A DNA stretch of 64,000 nucleotides from Maridesulfovibrio ferrireducens (lineage in GTDB: Bacteria; Desulfobacterota; Desulfovibrionia; Desulfovibrionales; Desulfovibrionaceae). The stretch lies in the NCBI RefSeq assembly GCF_900101105.1, contig NZ_FNGA01000007.1, positions 1 through 64,000 on the forward strand, written 5' to 3'. Below, piece by piece: positions 19,345-28,948 of this stretch; position 1 is the stretch's first letter; the number at the start of each line of letters is the position of its first letter. A program made the position numbers and the translations under genes. Below the pieces are notes generated by a model. The model had not been told where the DNA came from. It saw only the letters and a program-made list of their open reading frames with translations, and did not search any database.

Positions 19345-19599
19345 TTATTCTAAACTTGCAAGTGAAGTTTCAAGCTGACTTTCAATATTTGAATAATATG
19401 ATAACATTTCATCCAGCGCGGCATATTTGCGAGTCAAACTCGTTTCAAGCAAATCAAGCCATGCGCTTTCATCGTAAATTTCATTTTCATAATTAGTACA
19501 AGAACTCTCGTAACTGCTGATCAATAACGTAATGGAACCATAAGAAGTGGAATCAACCTGCGTTCCAATTAAATTGTAAATTTTCTTAATAATAAACAA
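19345..19599 (-). pseudogene. fliD: Remnant of flagellar cap gene fliD (C-terminal end only)
   Basis: An 84-codon frame encodes only what looks like the C-terminal end of FliD, the filament cap protein: GSITLLISSYESS, then a helix ending TSLTRKYAALDEMLSYYSN and a short tail. A full FliD is more than 400 residues. The frame opens with a poor TTG, and an in-frame stop lies a few codons upstream, so no N-terminal part remains. No flagellar genes are near. I read it as a decayed copy left by a rearrangement. A functional small protein is unlikely. Confidence 0.65.
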
Positions 19600-19802
19600 A
19601 ATACTGCCACAATAACTATTTTAATTGGTCACCGCGTAGCAATTTGGAACACACTATCAGGTTAATAAAGATGCTCGGTGATTTACCATTAAACTAGATC
19701 AATATAATGCAAAAATATAATATCTTCATTGCCAGTATCTATATAATGTCATAAAACTTAATCGATTACTTTAACTTAAACTTGAACAACAAATGGATCA
19801 TT

Positions 19803-20438
19803 ATGCGTAAAAATTTCACTGTGATTAAATTTTTGGCACTGTTTATTATAATTTGCATGGGCGGCTGCTCCACTCGCACAATTACTCCCCCTGCACCGAT
19901 GTCTGCGTTCTCTCCTGCCCTTGGAACTTTTAACGTAAAAGTTGTTCTTTTTCAGTTAAAAGGAAACGGCAACCCGGAACTTGTAAAGACAGGTGTTCTA
20001 CCTATTGTGCAAAACGCAATTAAAACTTTAGCCGGTATGGGCTACAAATATCAACCGTATGGCGAAGTTGACTATCTAATTGAGGCTCGCATCGGTTCTA
20101 TTTCACCTAAGGCGCTTGCTCACAAAGCATCACAACAAGTCGGATTTTCAAATGACTTATCGTACGGCCCTTCATTTAGAAATTACCCAGTAGTAGTCAA
20201 CAAATGGTCTCCTAGAATTGAACGGGCAAAAAACAGTCCTAATGCATGCTATTTAGTCGTGGAACTTTTCGTTAAACAAAATAAAAATCAGCAGAATGCT
20301 GTAATATATTCCGGAGCTCCAGAGCCTATCGAAGTACCATACGAACTGGGCTGTCCCTTTGCCCAATGCGGTCAGGGTGTAAATATGGGATTTACTAACT
20401 ATTTGCAGAAACTTTTTACTCTCCCTGCTGAGAAATAA
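19803..20438 (+). CDS. Lipoprotein of unknown function
   Basis: A 211-residue lipoprotein with lipobox MGGC. An earlier TTG at 19782 is possible, but ATG 19803 gives a normal signal peptide. The mature part contains YLIEARIGSIS and a CPFAQCGQG segment, and resembles small DUF4136-like envelope lipoproteins in layout only. It is followed by its own terminator and then by another small lipoprotein gene in the same direction. No function can be assigned. Confidence 0.7.
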   Translation: MRKNFTVIKFLALFIIICMGGCSTRTITPPAPMSAFSPALGTFNVKVVLFQLKGNGNPELVKTGVLPIVQNAIKTLAGMGYKYQPYGEVDYLIEARIGSISPKALAHKASQQVGFSNDLSYGPSFRNYPVVVNKWSPRIERAKNSPNACYLVVELFVKQNKNQQNAVIYSGAPEPIEVPYELGCPFAQCGQGVNMGFTNYLQKLFTLPAEK

Positions 20439-20478
20439 TCCGTATCAGCTATTTCCTTTGATTTTAGCAAAAACGAAA

Positions 20479-20514
20479 AGACCTAGTTCTCGTAATTGAT
20501 AACTAGGTCTTTTT
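20479..20514 (+). terminator. Rho-independent terminator
   Basis: AGACCTAGTT (20479-20488) pairs perfectly with AACTAGGTCT (20501-20510) and TTTT follows. It closes the lipoprotein gene ending at 20438. Confidence 0.85.
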
Positions 20515-20537
20515 ACCTTTCCTAACGGAGCTTAAAT

Positions 20538-20816
20538 ATGAAAAAATTTATTATATTTGCAGCATTGCTGACAATTCTCGGCGGCTGTTCCTCGTGGCAT
20601 AACCACAACATTACTGACCCGGAGATGGCAAAAAAAAGGTATAAAGAAGACAGGACATTTTGTACTAAAAGGACCGCACAGCAACATCCTATCGGACCAA
20701 AGAATGACAATGGATCTAGAATGTTAACAAGTGATCGTGTTAAATTTTCAGAAAATCACAAAGCAACGAGTACTTATAATGCTTGTATGGAATCTCGGGG
20801 CTGGGTGAAAAAATAA
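20538..20816 (+). CDS. Small lipoprotein
   Basis: A 92-residue lipoprotein with GGAG 7 bases before its ATG and lipobox LGGC. The mature part ends in YNACMESRGW, a pattern common at the C-terminus of small outer-envelope lipoproteins, with one further cysteine in the middle that could form a disulfide with it. It lies just after the terminator of a larger lipoprotein. Function unknown. Confidence 0.75.
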   Translation: MKKFIIFAALLTILGGCSSWHNHNITDPEMAKKRYKEDRTFCTKRTAQQHPIGPKNDNGSRMLTSDRVKFSENHKATSTYNACMESRGWVKK

Positions 20817-21026
20817 GTCTTTCGGCATCCCAAATCTGTCCGTAGCCGAAACCCTGTCTCAAATAATCGACGACGGCTCAAGCCATGTGCCAACCACATG
20901 ATTAGTTTCCTTAACAATGGAAGGCTGGACAAACAGCTCGATTAAAGTGCATATAATAAGAGAATCTGTATATTCTCTGGAGGACAGGCAAATCTCCCGT
21001 CCCCCAATAACGATGGAGACGACCCC

Positions 21027-22142
21027 ATGAAGACTCTTATCGCCTTATTATTATGTATGCTGTTGCCGATCGTAGCGTTTGCCGGTGCCCCCACTCCGGA
21101 TTGCTGCACCCCGGATTATGACCAGACCGTATTGGACGGCTATCGCAAGCTGATGGTTCAAAGTTCGGTCTATCAAACCCTGCCGCCTAAAGGTAAGGGA
21201 CTCCGACTGGGCATTTATCAGGCTCAGGCCGACTATGGCCCCGGCGCAAGTCTCAAGAATATGAATCGGCTGGAAAAGGTTGCACAGATGGCTAAAGCTC
21301 AAGGAGTTCAGCTTCTGGCCTTTCCAGAACTCTACGTGACCGGTTATACTCTGAGCCCGGATGAAGCAAAAAAGGTGGCAGAGTTATCCGATGGCCCCAG
21401 CATCACCAGAGCCAAAAAAATAGCCGCCAAGTTGAATATGGCGATGCTCGTCCCATACGCCGAGAAGGTCAAAACCAAAAACGGATTTCTATATTTCGAT
21501 TCCATCGCAGTGATCAATGAAAAAGGCGAATTGGTGACCAGTTACAAAAAAACGCACTTATACGGACAACAGGAACGTGACAACTGGTCCTTCGGCAGTG
21601 AACCTCCGCCAGTATTTAAAACCTTCGGTTTTCCCGTGGGCGTGCTGAATTGCTATGAAAATGAATTCCCGGAACTCTCGCGGATCCTTGCTCTCAATGG
21701 CGCCAAGCTCATTGTCGGGCCCACTGCCGCAGATTGCTACTACAGACTGCCCAACGGCAAACGAAGTGCAGTTCCCTACCCCGACATTTCCACTGTGATG
21801 CTTCCCGCATATGCTTACGCCAATAACGTATTTTTCGCTTACGCCAACCGCGCAGGCTATGAAAAACGCGGAAATGATGAATGGCATTATCGCGGCAACA
21901 GCATCATTATCGGTCCCCACGGAGATGTGATCATCGGAGCGAAACACCAGCAGGACACCCTGTTGATATCGGATTGTATCCCAGAATACTACGGCATGAC
22001 CCACCCTGCGCCCAAGTACAATTACCTCAGGGATAGACGCCCGGATTTATACACACCGCTCATAGCCCCCAAAGCGAACCTGCCCGGAGGATGGACATAC
22101 CCCACCTTTAAAAATGGAAAAGAAATCGGTCGCGAACAATAA
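21027..22142 (+). CDS. Exported carbon-nitrogen hydrolase (nitrilase superfamily)
   Basis: A 371-residue amidase of the nitrilase superfamily with a cleavable signal peptide (1-20, ending AFAG). The catalytic triad is visible: Glu101 in FPELYVTGY, Lys175 in YKKTHL and Cys209 in GVLNCYENEFPE. The core resembles N-carbamoyl-amino-acid/putrescine and aliphatic-amide hydrolases, but these are normally cytoplasmic; this one should act in the periplasm, perhaps releasing ammonia from amides or nitriles. GGAG precedes the ATG by 8 bases. It is a single gene ending in a strong terminator. Confidence 0.85.
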   Translation: MKTLIALLLCMLLPIVAFAGAPTPDCCTPDYDQTVLDGYRKLMVQSSVYQTLPPKGKGLRLGIYQAQADYGPGASLKNMNRLEKVAQMAKAQGVQLLAFPELYVTGYTLSPDEAKKVAELSDGPSITRAKKIAAKLNMAMLVPYAEKVKTKNGFLYFDSIAVINEKGELVTSYKKTHLYGQQERDNWSFGSEPPPVFKTFGFPVGVLNCYENEFPELSRILALNGAKLIVGPTAADCYYRLPNGKRSAVPYPDISTVMLPAYAYANNVFFAYANRAGYEKRGNDEWHYRGNSIIIGPHGDVIIGAKHQQDTLLISDCIPEYYGMTHPAPKYNYLRDRRPDLYTPLIAPKANLPGGWTYPTFKNGKEIGREQ

Positions 22143-22161
22143 AGAAGAATTACAATATTAA

Positions 22162-22210
22162 ATACCCCCCTTGTTATTCAGAAGAATAGCAAAGGGGGTA
22201 TCTTTGTTTT
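22162..22210 (+). terminator. Terminator between convergent genes
   Basis: ATACCCCC (22162-22169) pairs with GGGGGTAT (22194-22201), and TCTTTGTTTT follows. It closes the exported hydrolase gene and lies beside the convergent acetyltransferase gene. Confidence 0.8.
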
Positions 22211-22219
22211 GGGAAGGAT

Positions 22220-22702
22220 TCACAGTTCTTTTAACATCCAGATATCACAGCCTCCATGAATGGTGCCATCCAGAGGTTTCTCCAAATGTGTAAAACCAAG
22301 TTTTTCATAAAGTACTATTGCTGATTTCATACTAGATAATGTGTCTAAATAACATTGCTTGTAGCCTTTGGAACGGGCAAAATTTAGACACCTCTGCATC
22401 AAATCTTTACCAATACCTAACCCGCGGCTTTCCGGCAGTAAAAATAATTTGCGTAGTTCACACACGTCGGGACTATTGTTAAATGGTGCAAGTCCACTGC
22501 CTCCCACAACAGTTCCCTCAATGGTAGCAACTAAATAAACACTTTTGTTCTCATCCTTATAATACTTGCTCATTGAGGATACTTCTGGATCTGAAGGACC
22601 AAAACCATCACCAATGGCGCCATACTCTGCACCAACTTTTTTGATGATTCGGCAAACATCACTATCATGAACTTGTTGAATTTCTTCAATAATATATTTC
22701 AT
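22220..22702 (-). CDS. GNAT-family N-acetyltransferase
   Basis: A 160-residue GCN5-related acetyltransferase that would move an acetyl group from acetyl-CoA to an amine. The CoA-binding motif RGLGIG is at 93-98, preceded by the strand ELRKLFLLP and followed by the YEKLGF segment typical of motif B. The length is normal for the family. It stands alone, 100 bases from the next gene on the same strand. The substrate is unknown. Confidence 0.85.
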   Translation of the reverse strand: MKYIIEEIQQVHDSDVCRIIKKVGAEYGAIGDGFGPSDPEVSSMSKYYKDENKSVYLVATIEGTVVGGSGLAPFNNSPDVCELRKLFLLPESRGLGIGKDLMQRCLNFARSKGYKQCYLDTLSSMKSAIVLYEKLGFTHLEKPLDGTIHGGCDIWMLKEL

Positions 22703-22803
22703 TAATTAAATGGCTCCTATATAAAATAAATTACGTTACACGCAGCATATAATTATTAAGAAACGGCATAATAGCTATTTTGTAAAGTCTCTACTTTAAA
22801 ACC

Positions 22804-23625
22804 CTATTCCTTGCGCCACCAAATCACACTCATCTTACCCGGTTCATTGTAAACACCATCTTCAGAATGCCGTTCGATATGATCATTAATCAATTTAACA
22901 TCGCTCTCAGTGGGAACCCGCTGCTTAGATAAAACTTTGGTGAGCATACTGTATGCTGAATCAACAGATCTTCTCATAGTATAATCAAAGGATTTTATTT
23001 TAGGCTTTCGCTCTAAAACCTTAAGGCCGTTATAAAGACCTTCCACCCGATCAAATGAACTTGAAACAACACCTAATTCTTTCTGTAATTTGGCACTTTC
23101 CGAATCACGATCAAGCGCAGTGTCGCAAATACAGCACCATTCACTGCTCCCGTTCTCCATCATCGATGCAATCTCGGCTATCTCAGGAAACTGCCATGAA
23201 GCATGACATAAAAGACTCAACCCGTGATCTGATGACTGGACACCTTCTGCGTACTCCTGCCCGGTCATAAGTTTCACTTCAATATTATCAACTCCAGCCG
23301 CTTTGGAGTTTTTCGCCAGCCTTGCAGCCATTTCCTGAGCAGGCTCAATACCGGTTACTTTCAAAGCTTTTCGTGCAAGCGGAATTGTAACGGCCCCGAC
23401 ACCGGATGCAATTTCAAGCACGGATAAATCCGGCCCGAGAACTTTATTATCTTCAAGTATCCTGACAATTTCATATCCATAAGAAAATTCTGAAGTGCAG
23501 ATAAAATCGTCATAGTCATCAGCGCGACCATTCCAGTAATCAACACTACTGATTTCATTCATTTGGCTCATATTTTCACGCCACTCTTTAACCCAATCGA
23601 CATCCTGTAACTTGACTTCGTTCAT
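22804..23625 (-). CDS. Class I SAM-dependent methyltransferase
   Basis: A 273-residue methyltransferase. The SAM-binding loop VLEIASGVGAVTIP (motif I) and the acidic GIEPA end of the next strand are clear. It is transcribed away from a five-gene nickel/peptide-type ABC importer, sharing a 114-base promoter region. Methyltransferases next to such importers sometimes act on the transported chelator or peptide, so a shared regulon is plausible but unproven. It is not a nicotianamine-synthase homologue as far as I can see. Confidence 0.8.
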   Translation of the reverse strand: MNEVKLQDVDWVKEWRENMSQMNEISSVDYWNGRADDYDDFICTSEFSYGYEIVRILEDNKVLGPDLSVLEIASGVGAVTIPLARKALKVTGIEPAQEMAARLAKNSKAAGVDNIEVKLMTGQEYAEGVQSSDHGLSLLCHASWQFPEIAEIASMMENGSSEWCCICDTALDRDSESAKLQKELGVVSSSFDRVEGLYNGLKVLERKPKIKSFDYTMRRSVDSAYSMLTKVLSKQRVPTESDVKLINDHIERHSEDGVYNEPGKMSVIWWRKE

Positions 23626-23739
23626 CGGTTCTTGCTCCCTTTAATTAAGTATATAAAAATAAAGACTTATTGCTTGATAAATTTTATTAATTTAAATATC
23701 GTGTCACTGTCAAAGCAATTTTTTAAGGAGATAGCCCAG

Positions 23740-25275
23740 ATGAAATGTATTAATTTAAAATCAATTTTACTTACAGCTCTACTAATCTTAATTGCCGCAT
23801 CGGCGTATGCTGATGGAGGAACGCTTAGAGTCGGTTCTCCGTGGGGCCCAAAAACATTGGATGTCCACAAGTCCGGCTACGTTTTTCAAAGAATAGGCAT
23901 AACTGAATCTATGGTAGGAGTGGACTTCAATCTTAAATTCACACCGCTTCTAGCTGAAAAATGGTCCATTTCTGACGATAAGCTGACATGGACATTCAAT
24001 CTGAGAAAAGGTGTAAAATTTCACGATGGAACACTTTTAACAGCTCCAATAATGGTGGATAACTTGAAGAGACTCATGAAAGTCGGATCTCTCCTGAAGT
24101 CCATCCCCATTGAATCAATTACAGCTGAAAATGACCTTGTATTAAAAATCAAAACATCCAAACCGTTTGCCCCGCTCCCTGCATATCTTTCTAAAGGTGA
24201 AGCATCCGCACTGGCCCCGTCTTCCTTTGATGCAAACGGAAAAGTTATCAAGCCTGTCGGCACCGGCCCGTTTGCTTTTGAATCATGCAAACTCAAAGAT
24301 TCCATAACTACCAAAAGGTTTGACGAATATTGGGGACCGCAGAAAGCAAAGGTTGATAAAGTAATTTATAAAGGTATTCCTGATACAATGACCCGCACAG
24401 CCATGATGAAGTCAGGAGAGCTTGATATTGCGCAAATCCTGCCACCTGAAGCAATTGCTTCTCTCAAAAGCTATGGCAAAAAAATTCAGACCAAGCCTAT
24501 CGGACGCACACGCATTGTCGGATTCAACCTTGAAAAGGGGCCCTTCACAGATAAAAAAGTAAGACTCGCGGTAAACTATGCCATTAACCGTCAAGACCTT
24601 GTTGATTATGTTCTCGAAGGTATCGGAGAACCGGCAGTTTCATTGTTTCCTCCGGTAATTTTCTGGGCAAACACGAAGCTTGAAGGTTTCCCATATTCAC
24701 CGGAAAAAGCAAAACAGCTTCTTGCTGAAGCTGACTGGAAAGATACTGACGGGGACGGAATAATCGATAAAAACGGAACCCCGTTCGAAGTTAAACTCGT
24801 CACCTACACTGAAAGGGCAACTCTTCCTCCAACTGCGGAAGTAATGCAGAGCCAACTTCAGAAAGTCGGTATCAAGACTAATCTTGTTGTTGTACAATCG
24901 GATGCAGCCAAAAAGATTCGTGATAGTGGCGATTTCGGAATGTTCCTTGTAGGACGCAATCTGCTTTTTGTTTCGGACCCTGATTACAATCTGAATGCAG
25001 ACTACTTCTCTACTCTCACAGTAAAGCCGGGATGGGGAGCATATCATTACAATAACCCTGAAGTTGATAAACTTTTAACTCAGGGACGCCACGAATTTGA
25101 TACTGACAAACGCAAAAAAATCTATGACAAGATTCAGGCTATCCTGCTTGAAGATGCTCCAATGGCATATCTGAATTACTATACCAACATAGATGCAGTA
25201 GGCCCTAATGTTAAAGGATACGTGATGCATCCTGTTGAGCAGTGCTTTCATCTTGAAAGAATTGAACTGAATTAG
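23740..25275 (+). CDS. ABC importer substrate-binding protein, nickel/peptide family
   Basis: A 511-residue solute-binding protein of the SBP_bac_5 family (NikA, DppA, OppA). I start at ATG 23740, 9 bases after AAGGAG; this gives a signal peptide ending ASAYA, while the longer upstream frame does not. The family pattern is clear: WTFNLRKGVKFHDG near 90 and PVGTGPF near 180. The sequence looks closer to NikA-like binders of nickel-chelator complexes than to oligopeptide binders, but ligand cannot be fixed. First gene of an operon of binding protein, two permeases and two ATPases. Confidence 0.88.
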   Translation: MKCINLKSILLTALLILIAASAYADGGTLRVGSPWGPKTLDVHKSGYVFQRIGITESMVGVDFNLKFTPLLAEKWSISDDKLTWTFNLRKGVKFHDGTLLTAPIMVDNLKRLMKVGSLLKSIPIESITAENDLVLKIKTSKPFAPLPAYLSKGEASALAPSSFDANGKVIKPVGTGPFAFESCKLKDSITTKRFDEYWGPQKAKVDKVIYKGIPDTMTRTAMMKSGELDIAQILPPEAIASLKSYGKKIQTKPIGRTRIVGFNLEKGPFTDKKVRLAVNYAINRQDLVDYVLEGIGEPAVSLFPPVIFWANTKLEGFPYSPEKAKQLLAEADWKDTDGDGIIDKNGTPFEVKLVTYTERATLPPTAEVMQSQLQKVGIKTNLVVVQSDAAKKIRDSGDFGMFLVGRNLLFVSDPDYNLNADYFSTLTVKPGWGAYHYNNPEVDKLLTQGRHEFDTDKRKKIYDKIQAILLEDAPMAYLNYYTNIDAVGPNVKGYVMHPVEQCFHLERIELN

Positions 25276-25286
25276 ACAGTAGCTCT

Positions 25287-26237
25287 GTGTTTATTTTTAA
25301 ATCAGCTATTCTTAGAGTTGCGACGTTGATTCCCGTACTTTTCGGGGTCAGCGTCGCAACTTTCCTGTCTCTGGCAATGTTTCCGGGCGACCCTGCTGAA
25401 ATTGCACTCGTCCATTTGATGGAAACAGAATCCCCGCCTCAAGAGGCAATTATGCAAATGCGGGATGAACTGGGTTACAACAGCTCTATTACTGTCCAGT
25501 ATATCTGCTGGCTGACACGAGCATTAAAAGGAGACCTTGGATATTCAATTCAATCAGGGCAGGCAGTTACAACCGAAGTAGCGCAGGCAATAATCCCTTC
25601 CCTGCTCCTTGCTTCCACCGCAATACTGCTTACAGCACTGATTGCCATTCCATTAGGAACGGCTGCGGCAGTACATGCCGGAAAAACAATAGACAAAATC
25701 GCGCTGGGAATTTCGCTTGTTCTATCGTCAATACCGGACTTTTTTCTTGCTGTGATTTTTATCTTTATATTTTCACTGCACCTGCATCTTGTTCCCGTGG
25801 CCGGATACGGGAACTGGTATAACCTTATACTTCCGGCGGCCTCGCTGGCCCTGATTAACTCTTCTATTACAGCCCGCCTGATGCGAACCTCAATGCTGCA
25901 AAGTCTGCGGGGTAAATATATTCTTACAGCAAGGGCAAAAGGTTTAAGTGAAACTGTAATCATCGGGCGGCACGCACTGAAGAACGCATTTCCGCCAGTA
26001 CTGCATTATATGGGGGCTCAAGCCGGACATATGGTCGGAGGGGCTGTTGTCGTTGAATCAATATTTCTCTGGCCCGGTCTGGGGCGGCTGCTTGTAGAAT
26101 CGGTCCGATCCCGCGATATCTTTGTAGTGCAGGGCTGTATCCTTACCATCGGAACTGCCTACGTGCTGATCATCATTATCACGGATCTTTTAAACCTGTT
26201 ACTGGACCCAAGAGTTGAAGGAACTGCCAATGTTTAA
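25287..26237 (+). CDS. ABC importer permease 1 (DppB/NikB type)
   Basis: A 316-residue inner-membrane permease with six predicted helices. The EAA loop, which contacts the ATPase, includes ARAKGLSETVIIGRHALKN. The start is GTG at 25287, 11 bases after the stop of the binding protein. It overlaps the second permease by 8 bases, so the two are translationally coupled. Together they form the channel of the importer. Confidence 0.9.
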   Translation: MFIFKSAILRVATLIPVLFGVSVATFLSLAMFPGDPAEIALVHLMETESPPQEAIMQMRDELGYNSSITVQYICWLTRALKGDLGYSIQSGQAVTTEVAQAIIPSLLLASTAILLTALIAIPLGTAAAVHAGKTIDKIALGISLVLSSIPDFFLAVIFIFIFSLHLHLVPVAGYGNWYNLILPAASLALINSSITARLMRTSMLQSLRGKYILTARAKGLSETVIIGRHALKNAFPPVLHYMGAQAGHMVGGAVVVESIFLWPGLGRLLVESVRSRDIFVVQGCILTIGTAYVLIIIITDLLNLLLDPRVEGTANV

Positions 26238-27081
26238 GCCTCGCTTCATCAGCAAGTCATTCATTCTAGGACTACTCATAATTTCAACAATCGTGGCGGC
26301 AGGCATTGCGGCACCTAAGATTGTTCCCAATAATCCATTAGAACAAAATCTCAGACATCGCCTGAAAGGACCGGACTCAACCTATCCCCTCGGAACTGAT
26401 TATCTGGGAAGATGTGTAGCCAGCAGGCTTATTTATGCGATTCGTCCTTCTATAGGACTTGCGTTGACAGTTACAATAATCACTTCATTGATAGGTATGG
26501 CGGTAGGCATAACAGCGGGATGTTTTCCCAGACTGGACGGGCTGATCATGCGCATAACGGACTGTTTTTTTGCCTTTCCGGGAATTGTTGCAGCACTATT
26601 GTGCATTGCTATTACAGGACCGGGATTAACAGGGCTCATACTGGCAATATCTATCCCCGGATGGCCCAAATTCGCTCGGGTTGCCCGCAGTATAACCCGT
26701 ACCGCCATGAACGGACTCCATGTTGAAACAGTGCGGGCAATGGGAGCAGGAAGAATATATATCATAAGGACTTGTGTCCTTCCTAAGCTCTGGCCCCAGA
26801 TAACGACAATTGCAACCATAGGTGTCAGCGGAAAAGTAACTGCCATAGCAGGGCTTGGATTTCTGGGTCTTGGTATACAGCCCCCCACTCCCGAATGGGG
26901 AACAATGATGAGTAAAGGGCTCCCGACACTAGCAATAGCTCCTCACATTCCCCTTCTTGCGGGACTCTGCATTGCTGTTTCTGCAATGGGATTTACTCTT
27001 GCGGGTGAAGGTTTAAGGGATATGCTTGATCCGCATTGTTATAAGAAAGCTCTTTCGTCCCCACAGTTGGAGGAAATATAA
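26230..27081 (+). CDS. ABC importer permease 2 (DppC/NikC type)
   Basis: A 283-residue permease. ATG 26230 is chosen because AAGGAA precedes it; the frame opens 15 bases earlier at a TTG without a site. The N-terminus has the GTDYLGR motif typical of DppC/NikC proteins, and the EAA loop contains VRAMGAGRIYIIRTCVLP. It overlaps the first ATPase gene by one base (TAATG). Confidence 0.9.
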   Translation: MFKPRFISKSFILGLLIISTIVAAGIAAPKIVPNNPLEQNLRHRLKGPDSTYPLGTDYLGRCVASRLIYAIRPSIGLALTVTIITSLIGMAVGITAGCFPRLDGLIMRITDCFFAFPGIVAALLCIAITGPGLTGLILAISIPGWPKFARVARSITRTAMNGLHVETVRAMGAGRIYIIRTCVLPKLWPQITTIATIGVSGKVTAIAGLGFLGLGIQPPTPEWGTMMSKGLPTLAIAPHIPLLAGLCIAVSAMGFTLAGEGLRDMLDPHCYKKALSSPQLEEI

Positions 27082-28010
27082 TGAAAAATCCTTCCCCGCT
27101 TCTTGAAATAAAGGATCTTTCAATAAAATTCCCATCGGAAGCAGGAGTTGTTTCGGTTGTTGATGATTTTAATCTTTCTATCGGCAGATTCGATCACTGC
27201 TGCCTGCTCGGTGAATCCGGTTGCGGCAAGACTGTAGCAGCCTTGTCTATACTGAACCTCCTGCCGCCTTCTGCGGTTATCGAAGGGGAAGTACTGTTTA
27301 ACAACAGGAATTTACTTGATCTCGAACCTGCCGAAATAAGACAAATCCGCGGCAAAGATATTGCCATCATATTTGAAACTCCGGCATCCTGTCTTAACCC
27401 GGTTATGAGTGTGGGAGACCAGATTTCTGAGGTTATCAGACGGCAGGGATTCACCAGAAAACAAGCTCGCAATGGTTCAGAAGAACTACTCGCCAGAACC
27501 GGTGTTTCAGATCCTAAAAAACGGGCACGGCAATTTCCGCATCAATTTTCGGGAGGTATGCTTCAACGCGTAATGATCGCGATAGCCCTTGCTGCCAAGC
27601 CCAAACTGCTGATTGCGGACGAACCGACGACAGCCCTTGATCCGACAGTGCAGATACAAATTATCGAGCTTATTCAAGATGTAGTAAATGAACTGTCCGC
27701 GTCACTACTGCTCATTACTCATGATCTGGATGTTGCTTCGGAACTTTGTGGAAATGTTGCGGCAATGTACGCTGGACAAATCGTTGAAACAGGACCGTTG
27801 CATAAGGTGTTCAAGTCTCCCCGCCATCCATACGTGCAAGCCTTGATGAAGACATTTGATCATAACAGGTTCCGCCCAATCGGAGGCAGCCCTCCTCCGC
27901 TCACGTGTCCCCCTGAAGGATGCCGTTTTCATCCTCGATGCCCTGAAGCTGAAAATTTATGCTCAATCCAAAAGCCGCTAATGCAGAATGGTGTGCGATG
28001 TCCCAGATAG
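27081..28010 (+). CDS. ABC importer ATPase 1 (DppD/NikD type)
   Basis: A 309-residue ATPase. Walker A GESGCGKT, signature FSGGMLQR and Walker B LLIADEPTTALD are all present, and the C-terminus carries the CRFHPRCPEA cysteine motif of oligopeptide/nickel transporter ATPases. It pairs with ATPase 2 to drive import. It overlaps ATPase 2 by 13 bases. Confidence 0.92.
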   Translation: MKNPSPLLEIKDLSIKFPSEAGVVSVVDDFNLSIGRFDHCCLLGESGCGKTVAALSILNLLPPSAVIEGEVLFNNRNLLDLEPAEIRQIRGKDIAIIFETPASCLNPVMSVGDQISEVIRRQGFTRKQARNGSEELLARTGVSDPKKRARQFPHQFSGGMLQRVMIAIALAAKPKLLIADEPTTALDPTVQIQIIELIQDVVNELSASLLLITHDLDVASELCGNVAAMYAGQIVETGPLHKVFKSPRHPYVQALMKTFDHNRFRPIGGSPPPLTCPPEGCRFHPRCPEAENLCSIQKPLMQNGVRCPR

Positions 28011-28939
28011 CTGATGAAATACTTAGAGTTGAACGTATTGGAAAAAATTTCACAACAGGGCTCATACGCCGAACAAAAAATCAAGCACTGAAAGATGTTT
28101 CTTTTTCTCTGTCGCAAAACAAATGTCTAGCAATAATAGGGGAATCCGGATCAGGTAAAACAACCATCGGGAGAATTATTCTTGGCGCGGAAAAACCAAC
28201 AAGCGGAACTGTGTATTGCAATGGAAAGGATATTTTCAGTAATAAAAAATCATTTTTCCGCAATGATACTCAAATGATTCCGCAGGATGCAACTGCAAGC
28301 TTGAATCCTACTATGAAAGTCCGCGACTTGTTGCTTGAACCTTTTAAAATTACCCGAACAATAAATGGTAACCGGGATATTCTCATTGAGAAATCTCTGG
28401 AGACAGGCAAACTTACACGCGACCTTCTAGACAGATACCCGCATGAGCTTTCGGGCGGACAACGCCAGCGAATAGCTATCGCCCGCACTCTTAGCCTTGA
28501 CCCCTCATTAATTATTGCAGATGAACCGGCAGCTTCTCTAGATCGGTCGATACAAGCCCATGTATTATCAATTCTTAAAGAAAAGGTTGAAGAAAACAAC
28601 AAGTCTCTTATTTTAATTACACATGATCTGAGATCGATGCGACTCATGGCTGACTATGTGGCAGTGCTGTATTACGGACACATCGTAGAGTATGGAACCG
28701 TTTCAAATATAATAGACACTCCATGCCATCCCTATACTAAAGCTCTAGTTTCATCCGTACTAGGACTAAAGCCGGGTTCTGAAAGAATCAAATTAAAGGG
28801 AGAATCGCCTAGCCCCTCAACTCCTCCTTCTGGATGTCCGTTTCATCCTCGCTGCATAAATTCAGTTAAATCATGTACAAATGAACTTCCACCGCTTCGG
28901 GAAATTAATAAAGACCACATGGTTAGATGCTGTTACTAA
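27998..28939 (+). CDS. ABC importer ATPase 2 (DppF/NikE type)
   Basis: A 313-residue ATPase, last gene of the importer operon. Walker A GESGSGKTT, signature LSGGQRQRI and Walker B LIIADEPAASLD are present, followed by the C-terminal CPFHPRC motif. ATG 27998, inside the end of ATPase 1, gives the normal N-terminus; the frame opens 39 bases earlier. No plus-strand T-tailed terminator follows; a strong hairpin at 28962-28989 may still end the transcript. Confidence 0.92.
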   Translation: MSQIADEILRVERIGKNFTTGLIRRTKNQALKDVSFSLSQNKCLAIIGESGSGKTTIGRIILGAEKPTSGTVYCNGKDIFSNKKSFFRNDTQMIPQDATASLNPTMKVRDLLLEPFKITRTINGNRDILIEKSLETGKLTRDLLDRYPHELSGGQRQRIAIARTLSLDPSLIIADEPAASLDRSIQAHVLSILKEKVEENNKSLILITHDLRSMRLMADYVAVLYYGHIVEYGTVSNIIDTPCHPYTKALVSSVLGLKPGSERIKLKGESPSPSTPPSGCPFHPRCINSVKSCTNELPPLREINKDHMVRCCY

Positions 28940-28948
28940 AGTGCCTGA

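Noticed and set aside
20820-20851. TTTCGGC/GCCGAAA inverted repeat after the small lipoprotein gene
   Set aside because: Seven-base stem with an 18-base loop and no T tract; too weak to call a terminator.
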